This document shows, in pieces, positions 12,226 through 22,950 of a stretch of DNA of 64,000 nucleotides. The number at the start of each line of letters is the position of its first letter. Within the stretch, counting starts at the first letter, position 1. The notes under the pieces are model-generated. The model saw nothing but the letters and a program-made list of their open reading frames with translations. It was not told the DNA's origin and made no database searches. The position numbers and the translations under genes were made by a program. Origin of the DNA: Endomychus coccineus (Eukaryota; Arthropoda; Insecta; Coleoptera; Endomychidae). The stretch lies in assembly GCA_958510875.1 (NCBI GenBank), contig OY294068.1, positions 83,920,116-83,984,115 on the forward strand, written 5' to 3'.

Positions 12226-13860
12226 AGTGCTAAAAGTAAATCCTGTCATTTAGTTTTAGCACCAGTGCTAAAAGTACACTGACAACGATGCTCTGAAAGT
12301 TATACTTTTACTGACGTTTGTCGAAAGAAAAAGTGTTTCATTCTATTAATATTATATTTATGCGTACATAATGTTAGCTACATATTCCGCTGTCAAGGTT
12401 TCGCTGGTATTCGAGATATACATGTCTGTTTATTGCCTCCATGTATCATTAGATGATGAACTTAATGGATGGTCAAGTGCAAAATATATTCGATATCATC
12501 TTATTGTTACAAAACGAATGAAGTGGTTTAATTCTGAGTTTCCGTTCAATGTTATCTGCAGACTGGTTTTAAAATGAGTATTCGTACTCCACATCTACTA
12601 TTCTGATGCGATAATAAATTGATAGGGGCACAGAAAAGTTTTATTTCTTCTGAATGGAACGTTCAACACTATCCTCATTATGTAAGTTGTGATATTAAGA
12701 TGTTCTCCAATAAATTAAACGTACCAACAATTTCAATGCAATGCAAAGAAAATAATGGATCTAATAAATCAAAATGAACATATGAAGTTGGTTTATTTAT
12801 ATTTCATTGCGTCGTCGCAAATGACGTCAACTCGTCAACACTCTGTGACTTATGACCGTCATCTTCCAGGCATTTTGGAAGTTATCGTGACGTTACGCCT
12901 GACTTGAAAATTACGTCATTATGACGATTATGGCTAGGAAGCCGTTTTCTATAGGGGTTAGTACCTTGGAATAGTGTTAGCTAAGCATCGATAGTTTCAA
13001 TCATCGAGAGTTTAATAAAAAAATTATCGATAGCTATCGGTTTTTTTGAAAAGAAATAGAAATTGACAGTAGTTTCGAATCTGTCATTTTGGTTGTTCTG
13101 CAAATTTCGAATAAGCTGGCCAAATAAACTGAGAGGAATGAAGAAAACAAGGATCAACATTGGTCGTTTGATACCAAAAAATATTACAAATATACAATTT
13201 GTTTTCGTTCTCCCCAAGTCAGTATTTGACCTGCCTCGAAAATATTCTCTCTGAGGGTAGCACTGAGCTTCCTGGTATCCCTCAATACTTCAGGCAATTT
13301 CTTTCAAATCGCTTGTATTTGTTTGCCAATATTCTAATGGAAAAAATTGTTAAAAATAGTGACAAACTCACTGATTGTCTAATTTATTTTAACTATCTAC
13401 TTCCACACTTGACTTACTCATAAATTCAACTATTCAACGTTCAACATGAGTAAAATGTGTATAAAACAGGAGTAACGAAATACGGAATTTGAATTGAGAT
13501 GTTTGGGATTTTTGAGATAGTTGTTCTGTGCTTTGGGGAACTGCGGAAAATAAGATAGAAAAGCTCCAAACTGAGATGTGTCAATAGTAGCAACAACCAC
13601 AAAACAACCATAAAGCACATATCAAATATACCCGGTTGAAAAAAGTTGGTACTTGTCGATTCAAAAGCTAATACCTGAGTCAATAAACATTAATATATAA
13701 AATATAGATATTTATATGTTAGGTAATAATAATATGAACCGATTATTCAAAAGAAGAGAAAACAATGATATTTCATCGTTGAATTTCGGACTAGCGAATC
13801 AAACTACTATGACATAATCAAGTCAATCAATTAGAAAGGAGGCGGACAAGTCCGGAACAG
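12226..13860. other. No recognisable gene
   Basis: Several 60-80-codon frames occur between 12980 and 13690, but none has a motif I know and they overlap on both strands. I see no repeat structure. Confidence 0.4.
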
Positions 13861-13866
13861 TTGGAA

Positions 13867-14089
13867 CCATAGTCAAAGTATACAGGTCTGCCGGAGCCTC
13901 CCTTCCATCGTTTCTCGCGCTAGGTGACGTCACCTAGCTCCTCCAATCACATCGCCGGCACGTAACAACATCATATTATATCGTCGTCAATAACATTAAA
14001 TAAACGAAATAAACGACCAATCAGCTTGCACTCGAATTTTAAAAAGAGTAGAAGGGAGGCTCCGGCAGACCTGTATATTTTGACTATGG
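13867..14089. mobile_element. 223-bp MITE with 6-bp target duplication
   Basis: Terminal inverted repeats of about 38 bp at 13867-13905 and 14051-14089 begin CCATAGTCAAAGTATACAGG. The element is flanked on both sides by the identical hexamer TTGGAA (13861-13866 and 14090-14095), the signature of an insertion duplication. The interior contains a perfect 20-bp palindrome at 13919-13938 centred on TGACGTCA. No ORF is present. The near-identical arms show a fairly recent insertion. It landed in the 3' part of an R1-like LINE fragment. Confidence 0.85.
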
Positions 14090-14095
14090 TTGGAA

Positions 14096-14420
14096 CGCTT
14101 AATTGGGTCCATTGTGCACCTCTTAACACAAGAATCAGTCCAGCAGACCTGAGGCAGTGCCGAAGGCTAATATTTTGCATGAACTGTTATCTCTCATGGC
14201 TTCAAGCAGCATGTGTACTGCCGAGGTGTTCTAACCTAAGAGAAGTCAGTGCTGGACATTCTGCTAGGATGTGAGAGACAGTTTCGTCCGCCTCTCCATA
14301 TCTACTACAAGTTGGATCTTCAACAATGCCCATTGTGTATAGATGTTTATTCAGATGACAGTGTCCTGTGAGTAGTCCTATCACCAGTTTTAGGCTCCTC
14401 CTGCTCATAGAGAGTAGGGT
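14096..14420 (-). pseudogene. R1/Jockey-like LINE C-terminal fragment
   Basis: Minus frame 14408-14202 encodes the zinc-finger-like C-terminus of R1/Jockey-type ORF2: LVIGLLTGHCHLNKHLYTMG, VEDPTCSRYGEADETV and SHILAECPALTSLRL. The C-x2-C of the family finger has decayed to C-S-R-Y, while the following H and C remain. Below it the sequence continues with the TGCACAATGGACC word, which resembles the usual 3' untranslated region of these elements, until the MITE interrupts it. Only this end of the LINE is present. Confidence 0.75.
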
Positions 14421-15297
14421 TGCATAGAGTTCAGGCGAAAACTCTCTAATGTCGACATTAATTCATATTGATTATTGAATGTAGCCAGCAGAAAATTTAA
14501 CTAAGAGCTAATCGTTGATCAAACTGAAATTCCAAGGTATTTTGCTAATTTTTAGATTGTACCTCAATATTCTCAAAGCTGCACTGAATTATCAAGAATT
14601 CGACAAAACTTTTGTTCCAAATTCACGCAAGGACTGAAATTCCCCCAGAAATTGATAATAATTCATGTAGAAATATGTAGGATGTTTGTTCTATTGACTT
14701 GCGTCACATCGAGATGATAAATTACTAATCGAAATCGTTATTTAAACATATTTTCGCGAAATCTTTCATGAATTCGAAGGCCTTCTCCGTCCGATCACCT
14801 CTTCATATTCATACTCATACTGTAAAATAATTTGAGAATTTTGACTGGTAAATCACTATACGCCAATATAATCTTGCTTGCTCTATGAGGTAATACTATG
14901 TGTACAGTATTTGGGATATTCCGAAGGAAAATTTGACAGATAGACGGACGAAATGACTGTCATGATAAATGTACAATGTACATATCTTCAAGTTATTTAT
15001 AATTCTGTAAGAACTGCAAAATTGAAAATAACAGTTCCTCATACAATAAAAATAAAATTCAATTCAGAAAAAGGTTGAACAATGATTGGTCTATTCCACT
15101 GTGCGACTTACTATGCTCTAAGAAGAGATGCACACTTCAGAATATGTGTTTACATATATTGCTATCAATGATGGACATTCACTTTCTAACGGAATGAGTA
15201 TTGACGATTCGATATATGACATTACACATTAATTCAACAGTATTGTATTTTTTTCAACGCTAATCATGAAAATAAAATTTTTGTGTATTTTACTTAC
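14421..15297. other. Probable intron of the cysteine dioxygenase gene
   Basis: No coding signal seen. If the 15.3-kb exon is functional, this stretch lies in its first intron (transcribed leftward), and the transposon relics to the left would be intronic too. Confidence 0.4.
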
Positions 15298-15542
15298 CTA
15301 TACCTATCGAACTTTGCATATTTCTTCCAATCTATAGGGTTAGATTTATAAGATGTCATCAGAAATTTCACAAACTCTATATTGACGGAATTACTGTCAA
15401 ATACTACTCGTAATTCCCTCATCAAATCATTTAACGAATTTATATTTGGTAAGGAATTTCCAAGATGCTTGTAAAATGTGAAATCACACACTTCACTATT
15501 ATTATTGTTGGTAATTCTATCAGCATATTCGGTTAGAGACAT
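15298..15542 (-). CDS. Cysteine dioxygenase, first coding exon (partial gene)
   Basis: This frame starts at an ATG and gives 81 codons plus two bases. The C-terminal half reads SLNDLMRELRVVFDS, then IEFVKFLMTSYKSNPIDWKK and YAKFDRYR. This is the conserved N-terminal block of animal cysteine dioxygenase (CDO1), the mononuclear iron enzyme that oxidises cysteine to cysteine sulfinate in the cytosol. In the family YAKFDQYR is followed directly by YTRNLVD. Here the frame runs into an excellent splice donor (AG|GTAAGT) exactly inside that last Arg codon, as expected for a phase-2 intron. The iron-binding histidines lie in later exons. I searched the minus strand to the left for the CWGEGHGS and HDH motifs and did not find them, so the rest is outside the window, across a long intron, or lost. 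Confidence 0.8.
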
Positions 15543-16124
15543 TGTTCACACTGATACTACACTAAATAATTAATAATAATAATGTAAGTAATATTATTAT
15601 AAGGTCTTGATAACTTGTAGCCACTATCTTAGGTCAAACTGTTGTTACAAAATTTAAACTAATCTGATATTTTTCGGTATTTATGTTGTTTACATTTTGC
15701 AGACCTATTTCCGAAACGTATCTGGATCCTTCCAAGATTGCACATGTACTAAGAGTATTAGAGTATTTCTTGCTTTGTGTACCTGCATAATATACCTTTA
15801 ATACTAGGATATTTGTAGTTAGTGTATGTTGTTGTCCAGTTTATTATCGGTCAATTAGGTTGTCGTACTCAATGAAACGTGACCATCATACTGTTTGTTA
15901 ACTGTCTCATTTACCTAGATACCATTTGCCAACTTACGTACGTATTCTAGTATCTCTCATTCTGTAATCTGTCATCAGCAGTGAAATTTGTAATGTACGC
16001 ATTGAGTACTACTTTCCTTAATATTATGTTTTCATTAGTTCCTACTTAGCGATCATTTTAATCTTAGAATCACTGGATTTGAAGGAATTTCATATTGGCT
16101 GCCATAATAGGTTTGTTTAATCAA
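15543..16124. other. Upstream flank of the cysteine dioxygenase exon
   Basis: AT-rich, with short AAT repeats. The promoter of the exon should lie here, but I could not identify a TATA box or initiator with confidence. Confidence 0.35.
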
Positions 16125-17640
16125 TCAATAATTTTATTGCCATAATAAACACAAAATATGATATAGAAAATGTTACAAAACTAATACACCAGTATATATC
16201 TCTGCAAATGAAACTAAAATAAGCGAATTGATATATTTAATTCTATAAAATACAGTCATGGTCAAGAAAAAGCATCGCTGAGACTATTTGAATAGACTTG
16301 TTATTCAAAACTTCTTCCACAGAATGGGATGAATGATATAGTGGTCAATCTTAATGTTTCTATTAAACACTTCCACATCATCAATAGCCCTGAAGAAGAT
16401 GATAGGTGGTCATCTTGAAGGCGTGACTAACGGACATACTAGATTTGACTAGATTATGTAGAGATACAAATTATTTGTTTTTCTCTCTAAGATCTTATTT
16501 GATGTTTCTGCATGAAAAACCCACAAATACATGAGGATTAGATTTTTCATATGTAATGGATGTAAAAATTAAAACTAAATCGTTAAGATTAGCAATTTTT
16601 TTAAATACTCCTACAGAAAATGATCGTATGGCGAGTGACATTGTTCTTACGATTGACTTTTGTGATTTCAGAACACTGAATATTGGATGAGTTATTCCAG
16701 CAATTGTTTCCGTAGTTTTAGAAAGCTTATGAGTTATCAAGAAAAACAAGTTGCCTAAGCTGCAACAGTATTATATCTAATGGACAACACTTAACATTGT
16801 TCGAATAATTTGAATATGATTATGCAATTTCAGACCACTGTCTCTATTGATGCGAAGAAACTTTATACAGACTGATCAATGGGGTGATTTCCATTTTTCA
16901 CAAAGAGGCTTAAATTGGGTGGTGTTAAGAAAAATTTTATTCATTGAGTTATTTAAGTATTTGGTATTGAAAATGTACTATTGTTTTATAATGGTGCTAC
17001 AGTAAGTACTTTTAATGAATAGATCAGCAATATTTTCACCAGAAGCTACAGCGGATGAATCATCGACAAACTGAATAAGTAAAGGATGTGAAAAATTGTT
17101 TGGTAAATCATTGATGAATAGTAGAAACAATATAGGACCAAAATGGATCCCTGAGAAACATCAACCTTCACGAGCTTTGCGTTATTTCTTGTTTTCAAGA
17201 CAATCTTTGAGTTTGGTTCGATAAATAGTATAGGATCCAGTCATAAGCAACTCTTCCGATTTCATGAGTATATAACTTCAAAAGTAATATTTTGGATCCC
17301 GCTTGTCAAAAACGCGGGATACATATAGAGAAGACGCACGCTGAATTCTTGCACGCTTGCTTTTGAATTGTTGTAATATCAATCAACAAAAGTTGTAGAT
17401 ACGCATGTTGTGTGGAAATTTCTGGCTGAGTAATAATGTTATGTTTGTTGAGAAACTGTTAGAGGTTATTAGCAAACGCATATTCCAATTGTTGAAAAAG
17501 GCAGAGAGTATAGTTATTGGCTTATAATTACAAATAGCAGTAAGGTCTCTCTTTGTACAAATATGTATGCAGGTTTAATAGGAGAAGGAAGAAATCCTAC
17601 TTCAAAGATAGATTGACAAATTTCATATCCTAAGAAATCT
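16125..17640 (-). pseudogene. CR1-like LINE relic (reverse transcriptase)
   Basis: Minus-strand fragments follow the RT order. Near 17150-17040 are GPILFLLFINDLPNNFSHPL and LIQFVDDSSAVASGENIADL, the LLF-x-x-x-INDL and [YF]-x-D-D catalytic blocks, with FVDD at the active site. Lower down, 16750-16495 gives the post-palm domain FSVLKSQKSIVRTMS ... FKKIANLNDLVLIF. Near 16120-16150 the strand ends in an AATCAATCAATAATTTTATTG-type 3' tail. Stops and shifts are common, the first Ala of the A-D-D motif is Val, and no endonuclease is visible. Confidence 0.65.
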
Positions 17641-18049
17641 ATGATATTGGCGGTACAGAACAACTCTGGAAATTGGCAGCACAGAACATCTATGAAGAGT
17701 GGCAGCTTAATAGTTGATAGAGCAGCAAATTCTTGTCTCTAGGAATCAGGTGATTTGTATTTTTATCGTTGTCCAGTGATTATTATAATACCATTCGTGT
17801 TTTACCGGTGGGTGATTGTGAAGACAAGAACTTAATTAAGACTTTTAAAGGTTGTGTTGCGTTGTTGATGACTTCTCTTCCTCTTCCATTTCCGCCATAG
17901 GCCACGGTGACCATTGTTGACTGATGCGGGAACCCAGCCCAGTTCCAAGAATGCCAATGCAATGCGAAATTACGTAATATTTGGGTGTGGCCTCCGAAAA
18001 AATGTTGTCTGCGGCGCTGTGTTTTGTCGCCTACCAAATCCCAATGTCA
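17641..18049. other. No recognisable gene
   Basis: Spacer. Opposing open frames of 68 and 84 codons overlap on both strands here and have no motif I know. Confidence 0.4.
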
Positions 18050-18360
18050 AGATGCCTACCAAATTTAGAAGGAAATATAGCAATATCAAAGGTGGTAACT
18101 GGAGCGGAAGAAATCTTTAAAATGCAATTGATGCCGTAAAAAATTAATTGGCAAAACGGAGCAAAGAAGAGTGAACATTGATGAATATTTTAGAAGAAGT
18201 AGGTTGCGACCAGATTTTGTGCTTGGAAAATCAAATGAGAAAAAACTGGTCATACATTAGAAGAAAATGCAGGCCATCCATTGAGTATTGACGAAATTGA
18301 AAAATTAGCATATCATTTCGCATGAAAATTGTACATTTCCTAAGTATCTGTGACAAAAGG
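18050..18360 (+). pseudogene. Possible pogo/CENP-B-type transposase N-terminus relic
   Basis: A plus-strand start MPTKFRRKYSNIKGGNWSGR leads, after a stop, to NAIDAVKN. This resembles the psq/CENP-B helix-turn-helix opening (basic run, G-x-W/Y, then a helix with A-x-x-A-V) of pogo-like transposases. Further on, in shifted frames, are LSIDEIEKLAYHFA-like residues at about 18280, which match the second part of the family's DNA-binding region. The DDE catalytic domain was not found. The match is by general pattern only, so confidence is limited. Confidence 0.4.
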
Positions 18361-18784
18361 GAAGCAGAAACAGGTAACAGTGATAATCCAGACAACTGTA
18401 CCGGAAAGCAGAGTTTTTAGCAATGTTCACTTCCTTCACTAAACTTGAAATCGGTCTGCAAACATTCTCCGGATTTTCGCGGGAATATCAGTTTTGTACC
18501 CTTTTGAATCGGTGTAGGCTATTTTCGAGATGATGTCGGTGTGTGCGTGCACATATGTATTCGTACGTAGTCCACTGTGAAGATGATTGCGGCGTTCCTA
18601 TTGGTCGTACGAATTTGAAATTTGGAAATCATTCCACTGTGGTGAATATGAGAACTGTATTATTTTGAGCTTCGGTTGCCAAGTTGTATTTCTGACATTC
18701 ATATTCAGTTTTCCGTATGAACATGACAACAGTGTTTTTTGCTTATAAATATATCACAATCATATGTTAATACCAGAAGTATCC
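18361..18784. other. No recognisable gene
   Basis: Nothing supported; flank of the isolated Polinton terminus. Confidence 0.4.
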
Positions 18785-18945
18785 AGTAGATGTGCTATGA
18801 GAGTTCGGCACCAAAATCACCCTTTTTTGCATGTAAATCTCCATAAGGAAATCTAAGGTTCAAATTGTGTGAAAACGGTCCCCTTCAAGGTCATCCACAA
18901 TCACGCATGCGCAATCATGTCGATGAGAGGGATAGGTAGCCACCG
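18785..18945 (+). repeat. Isolated terminus of the Polinton-like element
   Basis: These 160 bp begin AGTAGATGTG and match the outer end of the big inverted repeats at 19965 (plus) and 35355 (minus), with roughly a dozen differences. The match ends abruptly after GATAGGTAG. It lies in direct orientation 1.18 kb to the left of the complete left repeat. It is either a remnant of an older insertion or a solo end left by recombination. Because this copy and the others agree only from the C before AGTAGATG onward, it helps define the true element end. Confidence 0.8.
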
Positions 18946-19941
18946 CCTCCTCGGAATTCGCTATGTTAATATATGTCAACATTGTTGCCTCACCATATTT
19001 CAGAGTTTATTCGAATTGACAGCATTATTTGTCATAAAAGGGTCCTTACTATTACTATTGTTACCTCCTTTCGTAAGATGTGAATTTTTACTGTCATTGA
19101 AAATTCATCGAATTAATAACATATGTTCCATACTTATAGTCAGTTAGATCATTACTTGGAAGTCAAACTTGATCTTTCGTTCATACCTCATCGATTCTTC
19201 ATCATGAAGAACACAGATTCCTAAACTGAGGTGTGACAGTGCTTTGAACTTCCTTCAACATATTCAAGCACTGATTAATAGATTATCGATCTCTTTCGAT
19301 GTGCTGCTCATAAAACTTCTCCTTATAATCTCCCACATCATCTCTATTGAATTGAGACACAGTATTATGGAGCTAATTTATCGATTATATACATGTTTTC
19401 TGGTTTATTCCTAGAGCACTTTAGTCATATATGAAAAGCACCAACAAAAGGATGTTGCTTACTTGTTTAAATTTTACGTTATTCTTATGCTGTTGTCCAA
19501 TCATTCTTGTTTATTCTCCCTCAAGAACCGAATTGAATTGTAGATACATTTGATAATTCCATGAGACCTCTGCGAGGATCGCCTTTTAGCACTCCAAACA
19601 CAAAACTACTCCATAAATTGAATTCACGTAATTCTCCTTGTGTAGTCTTCAGCTTTATGGTTTTATCTATGAAAATAAAACAATAACCACACATTGGCAT
19701 ATGTTCTCACATGTTACGATGTTCGTATGTATCGTGAACCGCCCGTTCCTTAGGATATCTCATGAAAAGTAATTACATCATGTTTCGCTCAGCTGAACTA
19801 AAAGTATTGATGAAATAATCAAAATCATGGCTTACGTTCATTTAGTGTAGGGAACACTGATTGACAGCACACAGAGTACGTAATTCCTCTTCAAAATTCT
19901 ACAGCATTGTGTACATTTACGATACCACTCCAATGACAAAT
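18946..19941. other. No recognisable gene
   Basis: Non-coding stretch between the isolated terminus and the left inverted repeat. I saw nothing in it matching the interior of the Polinton-like element. Confidence 0.4.
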
Positions 19942-20104
19942 CTCAAAATTAGAATTTCGGATACAGTAGATGTGTTATGAGAGTTCGGCACCAAAATCAC
20001 CCATTTTTGCATGTATATCTCCATAAGGAAATCTAAGGTTCAAATTGTGTGAAAACGGTCCCCTTCAAGGTCATCCACAATCACGCATGCGCAGTCATGT
20101 CGAT

Positions 20105-20365
20105 GGGAGGGGTAGGTAGTCTATGGTTCTATGAACTAGCCATCTGTCTATGGTTCCCTCTAACTATGGTTCTGGAAGTCTGTGAACTAGTGATCTGTCT
20201 ATGGTTCTTCCCTAACTATGGTCTGATGAAGTCGGTGAACTAGTCATCTGTGTATGGTTCTACCCTAACTAAGGCCTGGTAGAGTCTGTGAACTAATCAT
20301 CTGTGTATGGTTCTTCCCTAACAATGGTCGGGTGAAGTCAGTGAACTACTCATCTGTGTACTCAC
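20105..20365 (+). repeat. About 60-bp tandem repeats in the left TIR
   Basis: Roughly five degenerate units built on GTGAACTAGTCATCTGT followed by TATGGTTCTTCCCTAACTA. The mirrored block lies at about 34955-35210 in the right repeat. Confidence 0.85.
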
Positions 20366-20387
20366 ATTCTACTGAAATGATTTTTTG

Positions 20388-20454
20388 TCTACACACACCG
20401 AGATTCGAACCTGGGAAATAAACTCTAAAGTTAGGCGGCTTAACCGCGGAGGAT
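20388..20454 (-). other. tRNA-like sequence 1 (left TIR)
   Basis: The minus strand reads CCGCGGTTAAGCCGCC followed 16 bases later by a consensus Pol III B-box, GGTTCGAATCT. The D-arm portion is tRNA-like, but the anticodon and acceptor stems do not pair. I therefore do not call it a functional tRNA. Its partner is at 34867-34931. Confidence 0.55.
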
Positions 20455-20484
20455 TTGAAACAATTCAATCTAGTATACAATAAT

Positions 20485-20558
20485 TTTCTACACACGGGAA
20501 TCGAACCCGAGAAATAAAATCCAAAGCCAGCTCCTTAACCGCTCAGCTATGGAGGAAT
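20485..20558 (-). other. tRNA-like sequence 2 (left TIR)
   Basis: The minus strand has an excellent A-box (TAGCTGAGCGG), a D-arm that pairs GCT with AGC, and a T-arm with the standard loop TTCGATT inside GGGTTCGATTCCC. The acceptor ends (TCCTCCA and GTGTAGA) do not pair and no clean anticodon stem forms. It looks like a tRNA-derived module that could still carry a Pol III promoter. Its partner is at 34743-34813. Confidence 0.6.
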
Positions 20559-22195
20559 TGAGAACAAGCGATTTTAATGTTGTAGATATAACCGCGGGGT
20601 ATCCGGTCTGAGTGATAAGTGCGAGTATATTGCAGTCTATATGATGCAGGTAATTTTCTTTACATGACGTCAGTCATGCAGGTATCTGAACATGCGGGGA
20701 CGAAGTGTATGTCACGGAGCCTACAGCGAGTTATGGAATGTGAAGCTGCTTCTTCATAGCGTCAGTCCTAGGGTTTTGAAATAGTTATAATAGTGTTGTT
20801 TGTACATGTCGTCAGTCACGTGATTTTTGAAAGAGACTGTCACGCGGGGCTTCATCGGGGTATCATGGGAGGGCTGCTGCTCCTTCATCGGAGTGGGTGT
20901 ATAGATGGAATGTTATACAGTATGGAAGTGATATCTTCTGCATTTCTCAAACGCGATGTTTATAAGGAAATTACTTTCAAGACGTTTATTCAAGCTGTCT
21001 GTACCTCACTTGATTGCTATATTACAAAATGCGATTTCAATCATCTTAAACGTATAGATATATGGATATTATTTTTAGTATACAAAATGGAGTTGGGGAA
21101 CTTCAATGAGGTATGGAATGTGAGGTTATACAGATTGTTTATGTATGACGTCAGTCATGTGAATTTGAGTGAAGCTGTCGTGAGGTGCGGCCTCAAACGA
21201 GGTGGCAGTGTAGATGGAATGTGAGGTTATACAGAGTGTGTGGTTATAATGATGTCTATCACACAGGGCTTCAGTGAGGTATCTACCCCCGCGAGTCTTC
21301 AATGAAATGTGGGGTTGTTTGTATATGATATTGGTCAAGGGGTTTGTCAGAGTTATAATGATATCGGTCGCGGTGCACCGCTCCACAAGTCTCCAATAAG
21401 GGGTCATAACATCTAACATGCGATAGTTTACAAAAATGCTGCTTCTCATAATAGCGATATTAGTACTAGTGAGTACAATATTCGTTATAATATTATAAGT
21501 ATGCATCATTAGCTTACTTGTGTGATAAGGTTGTGCTAAATCATCTCCAAGAGCAATGTATTCAACTTGGAATTATCGTAATGATGCGTGATCCTTCAAT
21601 GTTAAAGTAGTTTCATAAGTTATCTGAAAGTAATACGAATATATAAAATATTTTTCCAAAACTAATACCGAAGTAAACATAATTCGCTATAATATTATAT
21701 TCATTCATGTATGTTTCATAAATTATCCGATACAAATCAAATATGTTTATGCTAAATTAGTAGCAGGTTGAACAATATCCACTATCATATTTTGCGGTAG
21801 AGCTACAGCTGGCTCGAGTGATAAGGAAGTTACGCCGATCACCTTCAAACGCAATGAGAATACTTTATTTTGAATCAAACACGTTGTATCTATATATTCG
21901 GATCATATTGATTGTAAATCGCATAGTATGACCCGAAATCTAGTTGCTGGCGGTGGAAATATTGTTAATAATTATTAACGTAGTGCCCTATAAACGCTGT
22001 AAACGTTATATAATATGATTTGCAGCGAATTCGGTAATTCGAGGTATATAATATATAGGTGCGATAGGGTTGGAGCCCAATACCTATACAGAATCTAGAC
22101 GAAGCGGTGCCACGCATCACGATGGTTATTCGAACTGTCTGTACAGCTCGATTGCTATATAACAAAATACAGTTTTAATCATCTTAAACATATAG

Positions 22196-22864
22196 AAGAC
22201 CTTATCAAGCGCAGCTTATGTTTTCCACTCAAGACTTTGTTATAGTCAATGAATAGGCCTAGTAGAAAATTTAACGGTATCCATAAATTGATTTTATTAT
22301 TGTAGACTGAACTCAATGCATCCTTAAATGACCATCCAGAAATAGCTAGAGGTATAGATTCATGTTTGGCATATGTTGGATAAGCTCTGATGGTGCTGAC
22401 AATACCAGGATCACGTACTTTGTCTATCTCTTTTCCATTCAATTCATAACTGATATATTCGAAGAGAAACGCTCCGAAATTATTCGTTAGTTTACATTCA
22501 CCATCACCACTTGCTTCTGGCTGGAATTCTGCCTCAATGAATAAAGCAGACGAGGCCAAATCTACCAACACATCTTGTTGATTGATTAATATCTCAATTT
22601 CATCGCTGTTGCCAAAAGATGTTGTGTGTGGATAGTAGGTATGAGTTTCTTCCCGGATGATGTCTTCAATGAAGTTTGGCTCGTTTTTCCAACATTGTAA
22701 CCAAGGGACTTCAAAAAATTTATATTTTCCAATGATAGTGATGCAGAAGCAACCTTCTCCTTCTTCGATGACATTGATGCAGAAGCAACCTTCTCCCTCG
22801 AGCTCGTAGATAATGACTGATGACCACTATGGAGATGTCTTTTATTGCTAAAAGCCAAACCCAT
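22196..22864 (-). pseudogene. Major capsid protein, truncated and frameshifted
   Basis: The minus-strand protein starts MGLAFSNKRHLHSGHQ, has a Ser/Lys-rich leader, then NINFLKSLGYNV. After one frameshift at about 22680 it continues with ETHTYYPHTTSFGNSDEIEI, then the blocks FLFEYISYELNGKEIDKVRD and LWIPLNFLLGLFIDYNKVL. This series is the double-jelly-roll major capsid protein of Polintons/adintoviruses as found in insect genomes, which builds the icosahedral shell. Only about 220 codons remain. The coding sequence stops being capsid-like just after KHKLRLIRS, exactly where the inverted repeat begins (22196), so the C-terminal half has been replaced by repeat sequence. It is the last gene of the minus-strand cluster and cannot make a working capsid subunit. 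Confidence 0.75.
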
Positions 22865-22950
22865 GTTCTCAAGTGATGGCTACTGCAACAACAACCTTCT
22901 CAGTTGAATTCCTTTCATATGATGAGCGGTGGTGAGTATTAGATTATCAT

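Larger units (their letters stand above)
19942..22196 (+). repeat. Left terminal inverted repeat of element 1
   Basis: This repeat matches 33043-35378 in reverse complement almost throughout. The conserved terminus AGTAGATGTG starts at 19965. Going inward it contains a 60-bp tandem repeat block, two tRNA-like sequences and several copies of a TGACGTCAGTCATG-like word (20665, 21146). A 75-bp segment near 20980-21056 recurs at the inner edge, 22124-22196. Compared with the right copy it lacks about 65 bp near 21465 and has small indels, for example six extra bases near 21040. Open frames inside it are shared by both copies but look non-coding. Confidence 0.9.

Noticed and set aside
13180..13300. 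Second cysteine dioxygenase exon (a LTWGE-like run on the minus strand)
   Set aside because: Surrounding residues do not follow the family, and the HDH iron ligands are absent.
20793..21224. 143-codon frame in the left TIR, mirrored in the right
   Set aside because: Conserved only because the TIRs are copies; it contains repeat-like, non-protein sequence and differs by indels between arms.
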